Shown in pieces: positions 6,012 to 6,496 of a stretch of 6,496 bases of DNA. The notes under the pieces were generated by a model. That model searched no databases, was not told the origin of the DNA, and saw nothing but the letters and a program-made list of their open reading frames with translations. The translations under genes were made by a program, and so were the position numbers. The stretch's first letter is position 1. Each line of letters starts with the position of its first letter. Source of the stretch: Ghiorsea sp. (GTDB taxonomy: Bacteria; Pseudomonadota; Zetaproteobacteria; Mariprofundales; Mariprofundaceae); contig JAUZQX010000014.1 of the NCBI GenBank assembly GCA_030950765.1, positions 1-6,496 on the forward strand. The letters are read 5' to 3'.

Positions 6012-6057
6012 TGAAGTTGTTGTTTACTATGGGTATGTAGGTTGTAGGTCACAATCT

Positions 6058-6085
6058 ATTATATAGCTTGCGAAATATGGCGCAA
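6058..6085 (-). promoter_or_regulatory. Predicted sigma-70 promoter of the gspK-fdx operon
   Basis: On the minus strand a perfect TATAAT (6058-6063) lies 16 nt after TTGCGC (6080-6085), a weak -35. Transcription would start near 6050, leaving a leader of about 40 nt before gspK. An inverted repeat, TTGCG-N8-CGCAA (6068-6085), overlaps the -35 box and spacer and could be an operator. The leader is rich in C and A, with no Shine-Dalgarno sequence. Confidence 0.6.
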
Positions 6086-6138
6086 ATCATGCCCAAAGAT
6101 GCTCTTTAAAATAAAGTGTTGTGTTCTGAAAGTTAGCC

Positions 6139-6168
6139 GTTAAGTTTCGCGTCCCTTCGCAAGGAGGG
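6139..6168 (+). repeat. Repeat copy A (degenerate)
   Basis: GTTAAGTTTCGCG followed by CCCTTCGCAAGGAGGG. The last 17 bases (6152-6168) match copy B exactly (6288-6304), 136 bp away. The TTGACA box and the GGCGA arm of the other copies are missing, as if about 10 bases were deleted. Confidence 0.7.
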
Positions 6169-6169
6169 G

Positions 6170-6195
6170 CTGTTAGAAAGAAGGTTTTTTAGCAG
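6170..6195 (+). repeat. Imperfect hairpin after repeat copy A
   Basis: CTGTTAGAAA (6170-6179) pairs with TTTTTAGCAG (6186-6195) using two G-U wobbles and leaving a 6-nt loop, followed by TGTTTT. It could be a weak rightward terminator, but the stem is A/U-rich and no gene precedes it. Confidence 0.35.
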
Positions 6196-6236
6196 TGTTT
6201 TATCAAGTTTTGTTGCCTGTTTTTGATTGTCATTTC

Positions 6237-6304
6237 GGCGTTAAAAACAAGCGGTTGACATGTTAAAGTTTGGCGATATGTTTCGCCTCCCTTCGCAAGG
6301 AGGG
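6237..6304 (+). repeat. Repeat copy B
   Basis: These 68 bases align without gaps to 6386-6453 with 52 identities by hand count. The conserved core TTGACA-[TG]-GTTAAAGTTTGGCGATA includes a 17-base exact match (6262-6278 and 6411-6427). It holds GGCGA-N6-TCGCC (6272-6287) followed by CCTCC-N8-GGAGG (6286-6303). Confidence 0.85.
6255..6282 (+). promoter_or_regulatory. Rightward promoter-like motif in repeat B
   Basis: A perfect TTGACA (6255-6260) lies 16 nt before TATGTT (6277-6282), which matches the -10 consensus at 4 of 6. The -10 hexamer is exactly the interval between the GGCGA and TCGCC arms. No gene follows within the window, so activity is unproven. Confidence 0.4.
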
Positions 6305-6375
6305 TCACAGGAAACGGTTTTGTAAGAGGTTGTTTTCGGTGGTTGATTTTGGTCTGTTTGGTTGTTGTTTTTGGT

Positions 6376-6400
6376 GCCTAAAGTAGGCGTTAGAAATAAC
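6376..6400 (+). repeat. Two tandem mini-hairpins at the repeat junction
   Basis: GCCTA-AAG-TAGGC (6376-6388) is followed directly by GTTA-GAAA-TAAC (6389-6400), the second with a GNRA-type loop. Both stems are perfect. No U-run follows on either strand, so this is not a standard terminator. Confidence 0.5.
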
Positions 6401-6453
6401 ATGTTGACAGGTTAAAGTTTGGCGATAAACTTCGCCGCCCGCAGCGAGACGGG
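6386..6453 (+). repeat. Repeat copy C
   Basis: This is the third copy, 149 bp after copy B. It keeps TTGACA (6404-6409), the 17-base core and GGCGA-N6-TCGCC (6421-6436). The second hairpin is replaced by CCCG-CAGCGAGA-CGGG (6438-6453): the sequence differs but it is still a stem with an 8-nt loop. Confidence 0.85.
6404..6431 (+). promoter_or_regulatory. Rightward promoter-like motif in repeat C
   Basis: TTGACA (6404-6409) lies 16 nt before TAAACT (6426-6431), a 4 of 6 match to the -10 consensus that again fills the gap between the GGCGA and TCGCC arms. Any transcript would leave the right end of the window. Confidence 0.4.
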
Positions 6454-6496
6454 TTATTCGAAAGGGTAACGAGTTTGGTTGTTGGCTTTGTTCTTT

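Larger units (their letters stand above)
6012..6496. other. Gene-free region upstream of gspK with promoter and repeat array
   Basis: I find no credible coding region on either strand in these 485 bases. They hold the gspK promoter (6058-6085), a hairpin (6170-6195), three diverged repeat copies (near 6139, 6237 and 6386), two rightward promoter-like motifs, and spacers whose plus strand is strongly rich in G and T. The last repeat runs up to the window edge, so the array may continue. Confidence 0.8.

Noticed and set aside
6010..6056. Short GTG-initiated leader frame of about 15 codons overlapping the gspK start
   Set aside because: It begins almost at the predicted transcript start, lacks a ribosome site and shows no regulatory amino-acid run.
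6139..6453. CRISPR array
   Set aside because: The copies are diverged, only three are seen, and spacing is 136-149 bp with G/T-rich, non-unique-looking spacers. No cas gene is present.

Overview
The window looks like chromosomal DNA of a Gram-negative bacterium, probably a proteobacterium of moderate-to-low GC. The evidence is four inner-membrane or pseudopilus genes of a type II secretion system (T2SS) and a DnaX whose key residues fall at the E. coli positions. A zetaproteobacterium or a low-GC gammaproteobacterium would fit, but the sequence does not decide this.

Layout, left to right. At 2-67 (+) lie the last 21 codons of an unidentified gene. Its TGA overlaps the GTG start of a very small thioredoxin-fold [2Fe-2S] ferredoxin gene (64-249, +). 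Next comes a 138-bp non-autonomous transposable element (250-387). It has 16-bp IS5-like terminal inverted repeats, TTAG target duplications on both sides, and an imperfect palindrome across its whole length. Everything from 388 to 6011 is on the minus strand and reads right to left: gspK, gspL, gspM, gspN, dnaX and a plant-type [2Fe-2S] ferredoxin. Every junction in this block is an overlap, a direct abutment or a 1-nt gap, so it is very probably one operon. A promoter with a perfect TATAAT lies just upstream of gspK (6058-6085).

The right end (6012-6496) has no gene. It holds that promoter and three diverged copies of a hairpin-bearing direct repeat, spaced 136 and 149 bp apart and separated by G/T-rich spacers. 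The two better copies each carry a TTGACA box and a GGCGA-N6-TCGCC dyad. The array probably continues beyond the window.

How the genes work together: GspK is a minor pseudopilin. GspL and GspM form the inner-membrane platform that couples the GspE ATPase to the pseudopilus, and GspN is an accessory inner-membrane protein. The other T2SS genes (gspC-J) are not in the window. dnaX encodes the tau clamp-loader subunit. It carries two A-rich slippery sites after domain III, and slippage at either meets a stop within a few codons, which predicts a gamma-like short form. The two ferredoxins have unrelated folds and converge on the transposable element. The element appears to have inserted into a shared TTAG that held both stop codons, and its target duplication restored a stop to each gene.
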